Shown piece after piece: positions 1 to 8,201 of a stretch of 64,000 nucleotides of DNA; position 1 is the stretch's first letter, and each line of letters starts with the position of its first letter. The position numbers and the translations under genes are program-made. The notes below the pieces were generated by a model, which was given only the letters and a program-made list of their open reading frames with translations, was not told the DNA's origin and searched no databases. This stretch comes from Rhizobium mongolense subsp. loessense (GTDB lineage Bacteria > Pseudomonadota > Alphaproteobacteria > Rhizobiales > Rhizobiaceae), in assembly GCF_900099775.1 (NCBI RefSeq), contig NZ_FMTM01000017.1:32868-96867 (forward strand). The letters run 5' to 3'.

Positions 1-936
1 AAGATCTGCCTCGGCTGCATGACCTTTGGCGATCCGGGCCGCGGCAACCACGCCTGGACGCTCGGCGAGGAGGAAAGCCGCGCGATCATCAGGCAGGCAC
101 TCGATCTTGGCATCAATTTCCTGGACACGGCGAATACCTATTCCGACGGCTCGTCGGAGGAAATCGTCGGACGGGCAATCAAGGACTTGAAGCGCGAGGA
201 TATCGTACTCGCGACGAAGGTCTTCAACCGCATGCGCCCCGGTCCGAACGGCGCTGGTCTTTCCCGCAAGGCGATCTTCGACGAGATCGACAATAGCCTG
301 CGCCGGCTCGGCACGGATTACGTCGACCTCTTCCAGATCCATCGCTTCGACTACACGACCCCGATCGAGGAAACGCTGGAGGCGCTGCACGACGTCGTGA
401 AGGCCGGCAAGGCGCGCTATATCGGCGCCTCGTCCATGTACGCTTGGCAATTCGCAAAGATGCTCTACACCTCGAGGCTGAACGGCTGGACTCAATTCGT
501 GAGCATGCAGGACCATGTCAACCTTCTCTATCGCGAGGAGGAGCGCGAGATGTTGCCTTTCTGCGAGGATCAGAAGATCGCTGTCATTCCGTGGAGCCCG
601 CTTGCCCGCGGCCGCCTGGCGCGCGACTGGGACGAAAAGACCGCCCGTACGGAAACGGATGAATTCGGCAAGACGCTCTACAGGCAGGCCGAAGACGCCG
701 ACCGCAAAATCATCGACACGGTCGGCCGATTGGCGAAGACACATCACGTCTCCCGAGCCCAGATCGCCACTGCCTGGATCTTGCAGAAGAGCGCGGTGAC
801 CGCACCGATCATTGGGGCATCAAAGCCGCACCATCTTTCGGACGCCGTTGGGGCATTGGCTGTCAAGCTCAACGCCGAGGATGTCGCCGCACTCGAAGAG
901 CCTTATGTTCCGCATCACGTGGAAGGCTTCAAATAA
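1..936 (+). CDS. Aldo/keto reductase (5' end outside the window)
   Basis: NAD(P)H-dependent oxidoreductase of the aldo/keto reductase superfamily, a (beta/alpha)8 barrel that reduces carbonyl compounds; the substrate cannot be told from sequence. The frame is open from base 1 and reads KICLGCMTFG across the first ATG at 19, which is a conserved strand in this family, so the true start lies to the left. Counting from ATG 19, the catalytic tetrad is visible: Asp36 and Tyr41 (DTANTY), Lys67 (ATKV) and His108 (QIH). The C-terminal cofactor motif IIGASKPHHL is intact. It converges on the TetR gene with a 23-bp gap. The family is certain, the role unknown. Confidence 0.9.
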   Translation, partial: KICLGCMTFGDPGRGNHAWTLGEEESRAIIRQALDLGINFLDTANTYSDGSSEEIVGRAIKDLKREDIVLATKVFNRMRPGPNGAGLSRKAIFDEIDNSLRRLGTDYVDLFQIHRFDYTTPIEETLEALHDVVKAGKARYIGASSMYAWQFAKMLYTSRLNGWTQFVSMQDHVNLLYREEEREMLPFCEDQKIAVIPWSPLARGRLARDWDEKTARTETDEFGKTLYRQAEDADRKIIDTVGRLAKTHHVSRAQIATAWILQKSAVTAPIIGASKPHHLSDAVGALAVKLNAEDVAALEEPYVPHHVEGFK

Positions 937-959
937 AGCAGACACATGCCGACGGGCAC

Positions 960-1544
960 TCAGGCGCCGACAAATTTTGCCGGTGCCAGCTTCTCGCGCA
1001 TCGTCGAAAGGAACTGACCGGCCAACTCGCGATTTTCGACCGCGCGCGCCAGACTGACGGCTCCCATCATTGATGAGAGCGTCGTAAAGCCATTCTTGCG
1101 GCGCTCTTCGGGCGTCTCACCCGGAACGATCTCGGCAAGGATATCGACAAGCGTGGAAAGCCCGTCGTTGAATGTTTCCCGCACCGCACCGCTGCTGCGG
1201 CTCACCTCTTCCATCAGCGCCACGAAGACACAGCTCGAGCCTGGATTGTCGACGGAACACCAGGAAACATAGTGGTCGAGGAGGGCTTCCAGCGGGCGAT
1301 CCGGTGCGTCGGCGATGAGCGCCTTCCATCGCACCTCCACCCTGGCGATCAGCGCACGGCTGACCTCCAACTGCAGCTCTTCCTTTGATTGGAAGTGGCC
1401 ATAGAAGCCTCCATGCGTCAGCCCGCAGGCTTTCATGATATCGGCAACCCCCACGCCATCAAACCCGTTTTCGCGGAACATCACGCCCGCGACTTCCAGG
1501 ATCTTCTGGCGGTTTTCTGCAAATTTTTCGCGGCTGACGCGCAT
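960..1544 (-). CDS. TetR/AcrR family transcriptional repressor
   Basis: A predicted 194-aa one-component regulator. The N-terminal helix-turn-helix is clear: a DIMKACGLTHGGFYGHF block matches the TetR recognition helix followed by the conserved G-x-F/LY-x-HF. The C-terminal ligand domain is of the type with a conserved Cys and a FVALMEEVSRS segment. I prefer the internal ATG at 1544 (MRVSREKF) over one 14 codons upstream because GGAG sits about 8 nt before it. It is divergent from an MFS permease across about 120 bp that contain a promoter for this gene and a near-perfect palindrome, the usual arrangement of a repressor controlling an adjacent exporter. The ligand is unknown. Confidence 0.9.
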   Translation of the reverse strand: MRVSREKFAENRQKILEVAGVMFRENGFDGVGVADIMKACGLTHGGFYGHFQSKEELQLEVSRALIARVEVRWKALIADAPDRPLEALLDHYVSWCSVDNPGSSCVFVALMEEVSRSSGAVRETFNDGLSTLVDILAEIVPGETPEERRKNGFTTLSSMMGAVSLARAVENRELAGQFLSTMREKLAPAKFVGA

Positions 1545-1574
1545 GAACCGGCTCCGAAAATAGTCCCTTGACAA

Positions 1575-1603
1575 ATTATATGACACCCATCATCAATACG
1601 CAA
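1575..1603 (-). promoter_or_regulatory. Sigma70-type promoter of the TetR gene
   Basis: On the minus strand TTGCGT (1598-1603) and a perfect TATAAT (1575-1580) are separated by exactly 17 bp. It lies about 30 bp upstream of the chosen TetR start codon. Seen in sequence; activity is inferred. Confidence 0.6.
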
Positions 1604-1608
1604 CAAAC

Positions 1609-1622
1609 ATGATGACCATCAT
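1609..1622. promoter_or_regulatory. Candidate TetR operator (near-perfect palindrome)
   Basis: ATGATGACCATCAT is a 14-bp palindrome broken only at its two central bases. It lies just upstream of the -35 box of the TetR promoter and about 46 bp before the MFS start codon, so a bound repressor could cover both divergent promoters. Further ATGATG/CATCAT-like half sites occur nearby, at about 1588-1594 and 1631-1646. Confidence 0.4.
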
Positions 1623-1668
1623 CTAAATTGGTGATGCATCCATCATTCCCACGAATGGAACTTGCCCC

Positions 1669-2964
1669 ATGGTTTCCACTGCGCTTGCCTCCACTCTTGC
1701 ACGCCGCAACATCCATTACGGATGGATCGTCGTCGGAGCGACTTTTTTGACCATGCTGGTCACCGCCGGCGCCATGGGTGCGCCGGGCGTGCTTATCAAG
1801 CCGCTGCAGGACGAGTTCGGCTGGGAAACTTCGCAGATTTCCTCCGCACTTGCGATCCGCCTGGTCCTCTTCGGCCTGATGGGTCCCTTCGCGGCGGCTT
1901 TCATGAACTATTTCGGCGTGCGCAAGGTCATCGCCTTCGCGCTTGCGCTGATTGGCGCGGGCTTCGTTGGCTCGCTCTTCATGACATCGCTTTGGCAACT
2001 TCTGCTGCTCTGGGGCATCGTCGTCGGTTTCGGCACGGGGCTGACGGCCATGGTGCTTGCGGCGACCATATCTGCGCGCTGGTTCACGAAGCACCGCGGC
2101 CTTGTCGTCGGGATGCTTTCGGCAAGCTCGGCCACCGGTCAGCTCGTTTTCCTGCCGCTGATGGCGGAACTGACGGAACGCTACGGCTGGCGCTCCACGG
2201 TCTTCTTCGTCTGCGCCATGATCATGGTTGCCGCACTTGCCGTACTTGCCTTCATGCGCGACCGCCCCTCCGACTTAAACCTGCCCGCGCTCGGCGAAGC
2301 TCATGTCGCGCCGCCGCCGGCACGCGGCACGTTGGTCGGCGCGCTGAAGACGCCGATCACGATCCTAAAAGAGATCTCCGGAACTTCGACCTTCTGGATC
2401 TTGTTCGCCACCTTCTTTATCTGCGGCCTCAGCACAAACGGGCTGATCCAGACTCATTTCGTCACGCTTTGCGGCGACTTCGGCATCCTGCCTGTCGCGG
2501 CGGCCAGCGTTCTCGCCGTAATGGGTATCTTCGATTTCTTCGGCACGATCGGCTCCGGCTGGTTGTCGGACCGCTTCGACAACCGCTGGCTCCTCTTCTG
2601 GTATTACGGTCTGCGCGGGCTCTCCTTGCTTTTCCTGCCCTTCAGCGATTTCAGCTTCTACGGTCTTTCGATATTCGCGGTGTTCTACGGCCTCGACTGG
2701 ATCGCCACCGTTCCGCCAACCGTCAAGATTGCCGCCGACCGCTTCGGCCGGGAGAAGGCCGGTCTGGTCTTCGGCTGGGTCTTTGCCGGCCATCAGCTTG
2801 GCGCGGCAACTGCTGCTTATGGTGCGGGCCTTTCGCGAACCGAGCTGTCGAGCTACCTGCCGGCTTTCTTCGTTGCCGGCGCCTTCTGCCTGCTCGCCTC
2901 GATCCTCGCCATCACGTTGAAGAAGTCCGGCCTGACCGAACCGGCACTCGCTACCGCACACTGA
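1669..2964 (+). CDS. Major facilitator superfamily transporter
   Basis: A 431-aa inner-membrane permease with about 12 predicted transmembrane helices. The opening (HYGWIVVGATFLTML) and the MGAPGVLIKPLQDEFGW loop are typical of the oxalate/formate- and monocarboxylate-like MFS group. A cytoplasmic break around residues 205-230 is followed by the second six-helix bundle, with the MFS motif GSGWLSDRFDNRW. The ATG at 1669 is chosen because the protein begins with a short polar tail before helix 1; the longer open frame in another phase here is an artefact. It is divergent from the TetR gene and probably controlled by it. The substrate is unknown. Confidence 0.88.
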   Translation: MVSTALASTLARRNIHYGWIVVGATFLTMLVTAGAMGAPGVLIKPLQDEFGWETSQISSALAIRLVLFGLMGPFAAAFMNYFGVRKVIAFALALIGAGFVGSLFMTSLWQLLLLWGIVVGFGTGLTAMVLAATISARWFTKHRGLVVGMLSASSATGQLVFLPLMAELTERYGWRSTVFFVCAMIMVAALAVLAFMRDRPSDLNLPALGEAHVAPPPARGTLVGALKTPITILKEISGTSTFWILFATFFICGLSTNGLIQTHFVTLCGDFGILPVAAASVLAVMGIFDFFGTIGSGWLSDRFDNRWLLFWYYGLRGLSLLFLPFSDFSFYGLSIFAVFYGLDWIATVPPTVKIAADRFGREKAGLVFGWVFAGHQLGAATAAYGAGLSRTELSSYLPAFFVAGAFCLLASILAITLKKSGLTEPALATAH

Positions 2965-3024
2965 CTGCAAAAGGCTTTCCCACGGAACATCAAGCCGGAA
3001 GCCGTATCAAATCAGCCTGATAAG

Positions 3025-3050
3025 CCCGCCCGCCGTCTTGCGCGGTCGGG
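3025..3050 (+). terminator. Weak GC-rich hairpin after the MFS gene
   Basis: CCCG-C-CCGC pairs with GCGG-T-CGGG around an 8-nt loop, giving an 8-bp stem with one central mismatch. There is no T-run after it, so it may be an imperfect or rho-assisted terminator between the permease and tRNA-Leu. Confidence 0.3.
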
Positions 3051-3087
3051 GGTCACATGTTAGACACCCGGCTCGTCGGTATCCGTT

Positions 3088-3172
3088 GCCCCATTGGCGG
3101 AATTGGTAGACGCGCTCGACTCAAAATCGAGTTTCGAAAGAAGTGCTGGTTCGACCCCGGCATGGGGCACCA
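3088..3172 (+). tRNA. tRNA-Leu (anticodon CAA)
   Basis: An 85-nt class II tRNA with encoded CCA. The acceptor GCCCCAT (3088-3094) pairs with ATGGGGC (3162-3168), followed by discriminator A and CCA. The anticodon stem CTCGA/TCGAG encloses the loop CTCAAAA, so the anticodon is CAA, reading UUG. A long variable arm and the T-arm with TTCGACC are present. An integrase remnant ends right beside its 3' end, so it has probably served as an integration site. Confidence 0.97.
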
Positions 3173-3197
3173 CCGACGAAAAATGATCCGATAAGTC

Positions 3198-3469
3198 GTA
3201 GGTCGTCGTCTGGCTCTTCGTCGTCCAGCCGAAGATCGCCATTGGTTCCTCGTCGGTCGCACTGGTCTCAGCGGCGATCGTCGCTACCGCCTTGCGCAGG
3301 CCGGGCGCCGTGCAGTGGAACAAGTCGGCCTGGTCGGACCAGTCACGCATCTTGTTGCCGGGGCCGTTAACCCTGAACGGCCTGCAAACTCCGTCGCACG
3401 ACCCCTCGGCTTAAACCAGTCAGGCGACCACTCGCCCGCCAGAGTGATACGCCGCCGCTCGGCGATCAT
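3198..3469 (-). pseudogene. Remnant of a tyrosine-recombinase integrase (C-terminal end)
   Basis: Minus-strand frames here encode the C-terminal end of a phage/ICE-type tyrosine integrase. One frame reads FRVNGPGNKMRDW, then TAPGLRKAVATIAAE, MAIFGWTTKSQ and TTTY. These match the box-II region, the normally HGLRK motif (the His is replaced by Pro here) and the catalytic Tyr (codon 3198-3200). The frame breaks near 3378-3384: the preceding residues (TEFAG) are in another phase. Homology stops right after the Tyr, and the frame then runs antisense through tRNA-Leu. The upstream part starting with MIAERRRITL (3469) is not recognised. It is dead: no start, frameshifted, lacking the N-terminal domain and with an altered catalytic motif. 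Family assignment is from memory of related integrases. Confidence 0.65.
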
Positions 3470-3490
3470 ATCATCGATTGCTTTTAACGT

Positions 3491-4069
3491 TTACGCAGCC
3501 TCCGTTGCGCGCCGGAACATGACCGGCTGCTGGGTCCGATCAATGCGATGGACGCCACGTGCCATCGGGTGTTTCGGAAATCCGTCCTTCGTCAGCCCGA
3601 GACAGACGAGATCGACGGTCTGGTGGCGGGCGCGGCTGCAGAACCAGTCCTGTCCACCTTCCCAGTCGTTCGGACCTGCGTGGTGCGCGCCGTTGGCGCC
3701 CCATGCGGCAAGAGCCGGCGTGTTCTGCGAGCGGGCGAGCGTCAAGGCGATATCGATGAACTGGACGTTCTTCGGGCCGCGCGGATAGTGCGACGACATC
3801 ATCACGATCGGGCTCGGCGAGCGGAAGGCGAAGAGGTTGACGACCAGCAGGCCGCCATAGCCCCACGCCTTACCAAAATGGCTCAGCGCGCGGATCGTCG
3901 GATCATCGTTGTCGGCATCGGCCGTCGACGGGTTCAGCATGCAGGTGACGAGCAGCGGCCTGCCCTTCTCCCACACACGCGTCAGCTCGTAACGAAATCG
4001 GCCGCAATCAGAAATGACGGCGGCCTTTTTGCTTGGACCGATGCTGCCATCGCGTGCGAGCTGCGTCAT
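3491..4069 (-). CDS. DUF1643 domain-containing protein
   Basis: A 192-aa cytoplasmic protein of unknown function. It shows the DUF1643 hallmarks: a beta-rich start (CGRFRYELTRVW), LLVTCMLNPSTADA with D-D-PTI after it, GGLLVVNLFAFRS, and a late CLGLTKDGFPKHPMAR segment. The ATG at 4069 has a strong GGAG site 7-8 nt upstream. The family is common on plasmids, phages and islands. Here it sits directly after the integrase remnant, so I infer it was cargo of the element that used tRNA-Leu. The gene itself appears intact. Confidence 0.85.
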   Translation of the reverse strand: MTQLARDGSIGPSKKAAVISDCGRFRYELTRVWEKGRPLLVTCMLNPSTADADNDDPTIRALSHFGKAWGYGGLLVVNLFAFRSPSPIVMMSSHYPRGPKNVQFIDIALTLARSQNTPALAAWGANGAHHAGPNDWEGGQDWFCSRARHQTVDLVCLGLTKDGFPKHPMARGVHRIDRTQQPVMFRRATEAA

Positions 4070-4292
4070 GCCGTCTCTCCTTTCGAGGCGTCGGCGGAAG
4101 ACGTTGCGGCCTTCGCCGACAATGACGAAGCATTCAGTATACCCCTGGCGGAGTTCGCCTGTGCAACTGATGGCGTCTCGTCGTCAACCGGTCAGCTGTG
4201 AGAAACTTCAACCAAAGCGATTATTCTTGTCGACCTTTTAATTCTGATGATCTAGCGTTCGGGAAACCCTAACCCTCTGCCGTCAAAAGATC

Positions 4293-4873
4293 ACGATCAA
4301 AAGCCGCCTCCTCAACGTACTCCTTCTTGTTGTCCTTCCGGTTGTTTCTTATGCCGCGGATTGTCCTTCAGCCAAGAGTGCAAAGAACGGTTTCTTATTG
4401 AGGAATTCGGGGGCGACAAGCGAGTTCCGGCCAGCGCAAGGACCTGTGGTCGCAATAACCAATTCGTTCGGGAATTCGGAGAAGCAGACGGTTTATTCGT
4501 ACCAGGGGCTTTTCGATCTGTCGCGCTCCAGCAGCGATGAGCGTTACGCCATCTATCCGCTCAATGGCTTGGACAAGCTTCTGCCCCATCAAGAAGGATG
4601 GGCATCACGTCATCCCCCTTGGATCCTCAACAATCCAGCGAGAAGTGGACGCTGGAACTGACTATAACTAAGCGCGAGACAGTTGCAGTTGGCCGGTGCA
4701 AATACGAGGTTTTCAGGATCAGGGCGGAAACCAAAAGGGGCGGCGAGCGGGTTGATCTCTGGAGCGCACTTTACTGTCCTGGCCTGCAAGCAACCCTTGC
4801 CAAGATCTACGACGAGGGCACAAGCGAGGAAGCCATCGTCGGTTACGACTACATCCAGTCCTTATCGCGCTGA
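4293..4873 (+). pseudogene. Decayed secreted-protein gene (lost start, frameshifted)
   Basis: Translation from 4293 gives a signal-peptide-like stretch (KSRLLNVLLLVVLPVVSYAA, then DCPSAKS) followed by a beta-rich domain up to GLDKLLPHQEGW. No ATG, GTG or TTG lies between the upstream stop (4248) and this stretch; the codon where a start would be expected is ACG at 4293. After about 4590 the coherent sequence continues in another phase (SEKWTLELTI, then LYCPGLQATLAKIYDEGT) to a stop at 4873, so at least one frameshift separates the two halves. I do not recognise a named family. Signal peptide plus small beta domain suggests a periplasmic or secreted protein. It lies in the island remnant after tRNA-Leu. 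Confidence 0.55.
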
Positions 4874-4936
4874 CGCAGTTAACGCGGCGGAGTTTGCGAA
4901 AAGAACCGCAAGTGGTGCGGGACCACGCGACGACTC

Positions 4937-5143
4937 CTACTGGATCAGCTGAATCCTGATCTCTTCCTTTGCAGCGAAGGAGCGGCATTCGTCTAGGTCG
5001 TCGCCGACGAAGATCACATCGCCGTCGGAATCGAACAGACCCCAGCAGGCTTCGTCCTCAAGAAATACCTCTCGGACATATCCGAATTCGACGGCTTCAA
5101 AAGATCGTTTGGACGCGACATCAACAGCTTCTAAATCTCGCAT
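4937..5143 (-). CDS. Small protein, DUF1150-like
   Basis: A 68-aa acidic cytoplasmic protein. The ATG at 5143 is preferred to upstream ones because GAGGA lies about 6 nt before it. The pattern FGYVREV, then WGLFDSDGDVIFVGDDLDECRSFA, then IRIQLIQ resembles the short DUF1150 fold (Y-V/I-R, LF-x-x-DG, a helix, then a terminal strand), but the match is from memory and weak. It is isolated within the island remnant between the broken secreted-protein gene and the antiporter. Function unknown. Confidence 0.5.
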   Translation of the reverse strand: MRDLEAVDVASKRSFEAVEFGYVREVFLEDEACWGLFDSDGDVIFVGDDLDECRSFAAKEEIRIQLIQ

Positions 5144-5350
5144 GGACATCCTCAATGACACAGCGTCTTCTGTTTTAGTGTGCGCTTATATTGATCTTCG
5201 AAACTGACGCCAAACTGGTGTCGCCGCGAGAACGCTTCAGTATCGTTGGAGCTCAGCATTTGCTGGTGATACGGAAACTCAAAACAAGTATTTAATTTCA
5301 CTCACACTTCGGTCAAAGTGGCGGTCGCCAACGAATATCAAGGGACGGAC

Positions 5351-7117
5351 GTGCATCAGGAAGTAACGCTTATTGCCACAGTCGCCGTCAGCTTCGTCTT
5401 TGCGGCGGTGCTGGGATATGTGGCCGACAGGCTACGGCTGCCGCCGCTGGTCGGCTACCTGGTGGCAGGCATACTCATGGGACCGTTCACGCCGGGCTTC
5501 GTCGCCGATACAGGGCTTGCCGGACAGTTGGCGGAGATGGGTGTCATCTTGCTGATGTTCGGGGTTGGGCTGCATTTTTCCGCCGCTGACCTGCTTGCCG
5601 TGCGCGGTATCGCAGTGCCGGGCGCGATCATCCGGATCATCATCGCTACGCTGCTCGGCATTGGCCTCGCGAAATGGTGGGGCTGGGGGCTCGGCGCCGG
5701 GATCGTCTTCGGCCTCAGCCTGTCGGTGGCAAGCACCGTCGTGCTGCTGAAGGTCCTGGAGGAACGAAACCTCCTGAATTCCGCCAGCGGCCGCGTCGCG
5801 GTCGGCTGGCTGATCGTCGAAGACTTGGCGATGGTGCTGGCGCTGGTCTTGCTGCCTGCCCTTGCTGAATTGCTCGGCGGCCATGCCGCCAGCGATGCTG
5901 CACAGGGCGCTGGGCTGCCGCTTTCGCTGGCGATCGCGCTGACGCTGCTGAAGGTCGGCGCCTTTGCGGTCATGGCAATCTTTGTCGGCCCGAAGATTGT
6001 TCCCTGGCTCCTGACGCTCGTCGCCCGAACCGGCTCGCGCGAACTCTTCACATTGACGGTCCTTGCCATCGCGCTCGGCATCGCCTTTGGCTCCGCCGAA
6101 ATCTTCGGCGTTTCCTTCGCGCTCGGCGCGTTCTTCGCGGGCGTCGTGATGAGCGAGTCCAATCTCAGCCACCGGGCCGCTGCCGATTCTCTGCCACTTC
6201 AGAACGCCTTTTCAGTGCTGTTCTTCGTGTCGGTCGGCATGCTGTTCGATCCATCGATCCTGGCCCGCCAGCCGATGGCCGTCATCAGCGCGCTGACGTT
6301 GATCATCGTCGGCAAGGCGATCATCTCCTTTCTGATCGTCGTCCTGCTTCGCTATCCGATCGGAATGGCGCTGACAGTCTCAGGCGGATTGGCACAGATC
6401 GGCGAATTTTCCTTCATTCTTGCCGGTCTCGGCGTTTCCCTCGGATTGCTGCCGACTGACGGGCAGGATGTCATCCTTGCGTCCGCGATCATTTCGATCA
6501 CGCTCAATCCGCTCGTCTGCGCCGGTGCCGAGGCGCTGCATACCTATGTGCACGCCAGATGGCCGGTGCTCAGCAATCATTACGGCCGCCGCCGGCATGA
6601 GGCGCTCGGACGAGAGCTTGAAAAGATCAGGGCACTTACCGAAGCGCGGGAGCGCCAGCATCAGCTGGAGATGCAGCAACTGATCGAGACTTTCCCGCTT
6701 TTCGCCAAGGTCGATGAGCACTCGCAGGAGGAACTGCTCCTTCTCTTCCGCCCCAAATCCGCGCTGCCGGGCGAACGCGTCATGCGCAAGGGTGACCGCG
6801 GCGACGGCATGTATTTTCTCTCCTCCGGAGCCGTGGAAGTCCGTCTTCCCGGCGGCGCCGTCCGTCTCGAACCGGGCGCATTTTTCGGTGAAATGGCTTT
6901 GCTGAGCGGCGGACGGCGAACGGCCGATGTCATTGCCATCGATTTCTGCCAATTCCTCGTGCTGGAACGCCGTGACTTCAATATGTTCACCGCCCGGCAC
7001 CCGGCACTAAGGGCCGCCGTCAGCGAAATGGCGCGAGAGCGCTCGCAAATGAACGCACTAAACGCGAAGCGCCAAGAGCAGCCGGATCAACGCGAAGTGT
7101 CGGCGGAAGGCCAATAG
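5351..7117 (+). CDS. CPA2 cation:proton antiporter with a cyclic-nucleotide-binding domain
   Basis: A predicted 588-aa inner-membrane monovalent cation/H+ exchanger. Residues about 1-390 are the Kef/YbaL-type membrane domain: it opens LRLPPLVGYLVAGILMGPFTPGF and contains GVGLHFSAADLL and the QIGEFSFILAGLG segment. Kef proteins normally end in an NAD-binding RCK/TrkA-N domain; here residues about 448-565 are instead a cNMP-binding domain. The phosphate-binding cassette FGEMALLSGGRRTA (about 512-525) keeps both the Glu and the Arg that contact cyclic nucleotide. A short helical linker (about 420-445) joins the two. Start: GTG 5351 (HQEVTLIATVAV) matches family N-termini better than GTG 5318, which adds 11 polar residues. 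Regulation by cAMP or cGMP is inferred. Confidence 0.9.
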   Translation: MHQEVTLIATVAVSFVFAAVLGYVADRLRLPPLVGYLVAGILMGPFTPGFVADTGLAGQLAEMGVILLMFGVGLHFSAADLLAVRGIAVPGAIIRIIIATLLGIGLAKWWGWGLGAGIVFGLSLSVASTVVLLKVLEERNLLNSASGRVAVGWLIVEDLAMVLALVLLPALAELLGGHAASDAAQGAGLPLSLAIALTLLKVGAFAVMAIFVGPKIVPWLLTLVARTGSRELFTLTVLAIALGIAFGSAEIFGVSFALGAFFAGVVMSESNLSHRAAADSLPLQNAFSVLFFVSVGMLFDPSILARQPMAVISALTLIIVGKAIISFLIVVLLRYPIGMALTVSGGLAQIGEFSFILAGLGVSLGLLPTDGQDVILASAIISITLNPLVCAGAEALHTYVHARWPVLSNHYGRRRHEALGRELEKIRALTEARERQHQLEMQQLIETFPLFAKVDEHSQEELLLLFRPKSALPGERVMRKGDRGDGMYFLSSGAVEVRLPGGAVRLEPGAFFGEMALLSGGRRTADVIAIDFCQFLVLERRDFNMFTARHPALRAAVSEMARERSQMNALNAKRQEQPDQREVSAEGQ

Positions 7118-7386
7118 GCATCGGCGGAGAAGTCGTGGGGGATCGGATCGAGCCGCGACAGCGTCTCGGCCGCAAAATCGAGCTGTATCTTCAGATATCT
7201 GAGCGCTTCCGGCGCAGGAACACCCGTTGCAAACTCTCTCACATAAGACGAATGATAGCCGCTTTCCCGAAGCCGCCTGATGGCTTCCCGCCGTACATCC
7301 TCCCTGCTCGGCCTTCGAGCTGAAGCTACGGTTTCGCGCTGATCGGCCGTTTCGCCGAGCCCGCCCTCAATCACCCTCAATTTCAT
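7087..7386 (-). CDS. Hypothetical protein (99 aa)
   Basis: A charged, Arg-rich soluble protein beginning MKLRVIEGG. A helical segment from about residue 25 (SREDVRREAIRRLRESGYHSSYVREF) is followed by a second helix (APEALRYLKIQLDFAAETLSRL). No membrane segment or known motif. Its last 31 bp overlap the 3' end of the convergent antiporter gene. A VIEGG-type opening with a regular helix pattern suggests a genuine rhizobial small protein; I cannot assign a function. Confidence 0.6.
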   Translation of the reverse strand: MKLRVIEGGLGETADQRETVASARRPSREDVRREAIRRLRESGYHSSYVREFATGVPAPEALRYLKIQLDFAAETLSRLDPIPHDFSADAYWPSADTSR

Positions 7387-7588
7387 TCATAGCCACCTGC
7401 AAGCAAAACCAATCAGAAACCAGCTTGCAGAAGATTCACCGATTTGCAATCTCCCGAAAACCTGGGAGCACAGCCGCCATACGGATCACGAAAATTTTCG
7501 TGGCACGCTGGCATCATTGCCACACTAGGCATTTACAGCGCCAGACTGCCCCCCTAAAGCTTTTGCACCGCAGCACGAAAGGAATGGA

Positions 7589-8179
7589 ATGCTCCGCAGA
7601 CTTTACGACTGGACCATGTCTCTCGCCGCCCGCAGATCGGCTGAAGTCTGGCTCGCCGTTATCGCCTTCGTCGAAAGCTCCGTCTTTCTCGTCCCGGCCG
7701 ATGTCCTTTTTCTTCCCATGGCACTCGCCAAGCCCGAGCGTTCATATCGATATGCGATCGTTGCCACGCTCGCCTCGGTTCTCGGCGGCATCGCCGGCTG
7801 GGCGCTCGGCTTTTATGCCTACGAGACCGTGGCGCGGCCGGTGCTGGAATTCTACGGAAAGCTCGATGCCTTCGAGCAGATGAAATCTTACGTCACTTAC
7901 GAGACGATCCTGCTTTTGCTGGTGACGTCGGGATTGGCGCACCTGCCGCCGATCAAAATCGTCACGATCCTGTCCGGGGTGATTCACGTCAACATATGGC
8001 TTTTCGTCATCTCGGCGATCGTTGCCCGCGGCGCGCGCTTCCTATTCCTGGCCTGGCTGCTTCGCCGCTACGGCGAGCCGATACGCCATTTCATTGAAAA
8101 GCGCTTGGGGCATATTGTCAGCATCGGTGCAGTGGTCGCCATCGTGCTTTATATTGTCTATCGCTATCTTGCCCACTGA
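7589..8179 (+). CDS. YqaA/DedA family membrane protein
   Basis: A 196-aa integral membrane protein of the VTT (DedA/SNARE-associated) family. The early ESSVFLVPADVLFLPMALAKP segment is the re-entrant loop characteristic of YqaA proteins, followed by GGIAGWALGFYAYE and a terminal pair of helices. DedA-type proteins are implicated in lipid scrambling/undecaprenyl-phosphate recycling and membrane homeostasis; for YqaA itself the substrate is not settled. It is followed after 22 bp by dsbB in the same direction, probably one transcript. Confidence 0.85.
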   Translation: MLRRLYDWTMSLAARRSAEVWLAVIAFVESSVFLVPADVLFLPMALAKPERSYRYAIVATLASVLGGIAGWALGFYAYETVARPVLEFYGKLDAFEQMKSYVTYETILLLLVTSGLAHLPPIKIVTILSGVIHVNIWLFVISAIVARGARFLFLAWLLRRYGEPIRHFIEKRLGHIVSIGAVVAIVLYIVYRYLAH

Positions 8180-8201
8180 GCCAACCTCGCGGAGTTCCGC
8201 C

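Noticed and set aside
1662..3020. A 452-codon open frame slightly longer than the MFS gene, in another phase
   Set aside because: Arg/His/Leu-rich shadow translation with no membrane pattern; the MFS frame at 1669-2964 has clear family motifs.
3060..3197. Reading frame antisense to tRNA-Leu continuing the integrase remnant
   Set aside because: Past the Tyr at 3198 the translation is just the complement of the tRNA; no protein homology there.
3173..5350. Direct repeat of the tRNA-Leu 3' end as a distal attachment site
   Set aside because: No copy of the tRNA end was found by eye before the antiporter gene; it may have been deleted with the element.
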